Of a DNA stretch of 64,000 bases, positions 63,837 to 64,000 are shown in pieces. This stretch comes from Colias croceus (Eukaryota > Arthropoda > Insecta > Lepidoptera > Pieridae): positions 1,426,001 through 1,490,000 of the forward strand of contig NC_059555.1 in NCBI RefSeq assembly GCF_905220415.1, written 5' to 3'. The translations under genes were made by a program, and so were the position numbers. The notes under the pieces are model-generated. The model saw only the letters and a list, made by a program, of their open reading frames with translations, did not search any database and was not told the origin of the DNA. The number at the start of each line of letters is the position of its first letter. Position 1 is the first letter of the stretch.

Positions 63837-64000
63837 TGTCTATTTCTAGGAACGTGTTGTTTTTGTTTATCAAACGATGAGTCAGATAATATCATACCTT
63901 TTAAAATATGTAATACATAGTTATAGTAGTAATTACGAAATGATAAAAAAAAAACTATTGATTTATAGCTGAGTTGTTTGTTTTTTAAAGTTCAATATGA

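Noticed and set aside
20452..64000. Next cut coding exon (RATLAEKEV-like)
   Set aside because: I searched the plus strand by eye after acceptor-like tracts and found no match; it probably lies beyond the window.

Overview
This window looks like nuclear DNA from a moth or butterfly (ditrysian Lepidoptera). It is AT-rich, has almost no coding sequence, and carries many short dispersed repeats of the kind common in lepidopteran genomes: GTCT-bearing elements ending in GC-rich 'cgggcgaagccgcgggcg' stretches, elements ending in 'ccgcgg...cagctagt', a tRNA-headed SINE with 'ggttcgattcccggtggag', and TIR elements starting 'aaccgacttcaaa'. No long transposase or reverse-transcriptase ORF survives.

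The one gene I can name is the N-terminal coding exon of the homeobox gene cut (ct/CUX family) on the + strand, at 20329-20451. It encodes 41 residues ending in DWLFKKERIYLLAQFWQQ, with a splice donor in phase 0. The rest of the gene (Cut repeats, homeodomain) must lie beyond the right edge. The window is therefore mainly upstream/5' UTR sequence and the start of a very long intron that probably holds cis-regulatory DNA. Two possible transcript starts precede the exon: a CpG-rich island at about 5.87-6.26 kb with a consensus splice donor, and an Inr-DPE core promoter only 37 bases before the start codon. Two more candidate promoters lie in the intron: TATA plus Inr at 25.46 kb before a 46-codon ORF, and an Inr plus short ATG exon with a phase-0 GTGAGT donor at 48.3-48.47 kb.

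Layout: 1-5 kb, repeat-rich flank with a TAA-flanked foldback MITE. 5-6.3 kb, CTCF-like motif and CpG-rich candidate exon. 6.3-12.5 kb, repeats. 12.5-20 kb, mostly unique DNA. 20.2-20.45 kb, cut exon. 21.4-23.7 kb, repeat cluster including a THAP-domain relic. 24-45 kb, repeat-poor DNA unusually rich in TTCGAA and ATCGAT words, with an inverted duplication that has 84 perfect bases per arm (38.4-39.0 kb). 45-53 kb, mixed unique DNA and repeats, with a G-quadruplex-prone run. 53-57 kb, a perfect 32-bp palindrome, a hAT MITE with visible target duplication, and a GC-rich retroelement-like repeat. 59-61.3 kb, two further TIR elements. 61.3-64 kb, AT-rich flank.

The strongest results are the cut exon, its Inr-DPE promoter, the 84-bp perfect inverted duplication, the hAT and foldback MITEs, and the motif enrichment. 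All motif counts are by eye, and no alignment or database search was possible.
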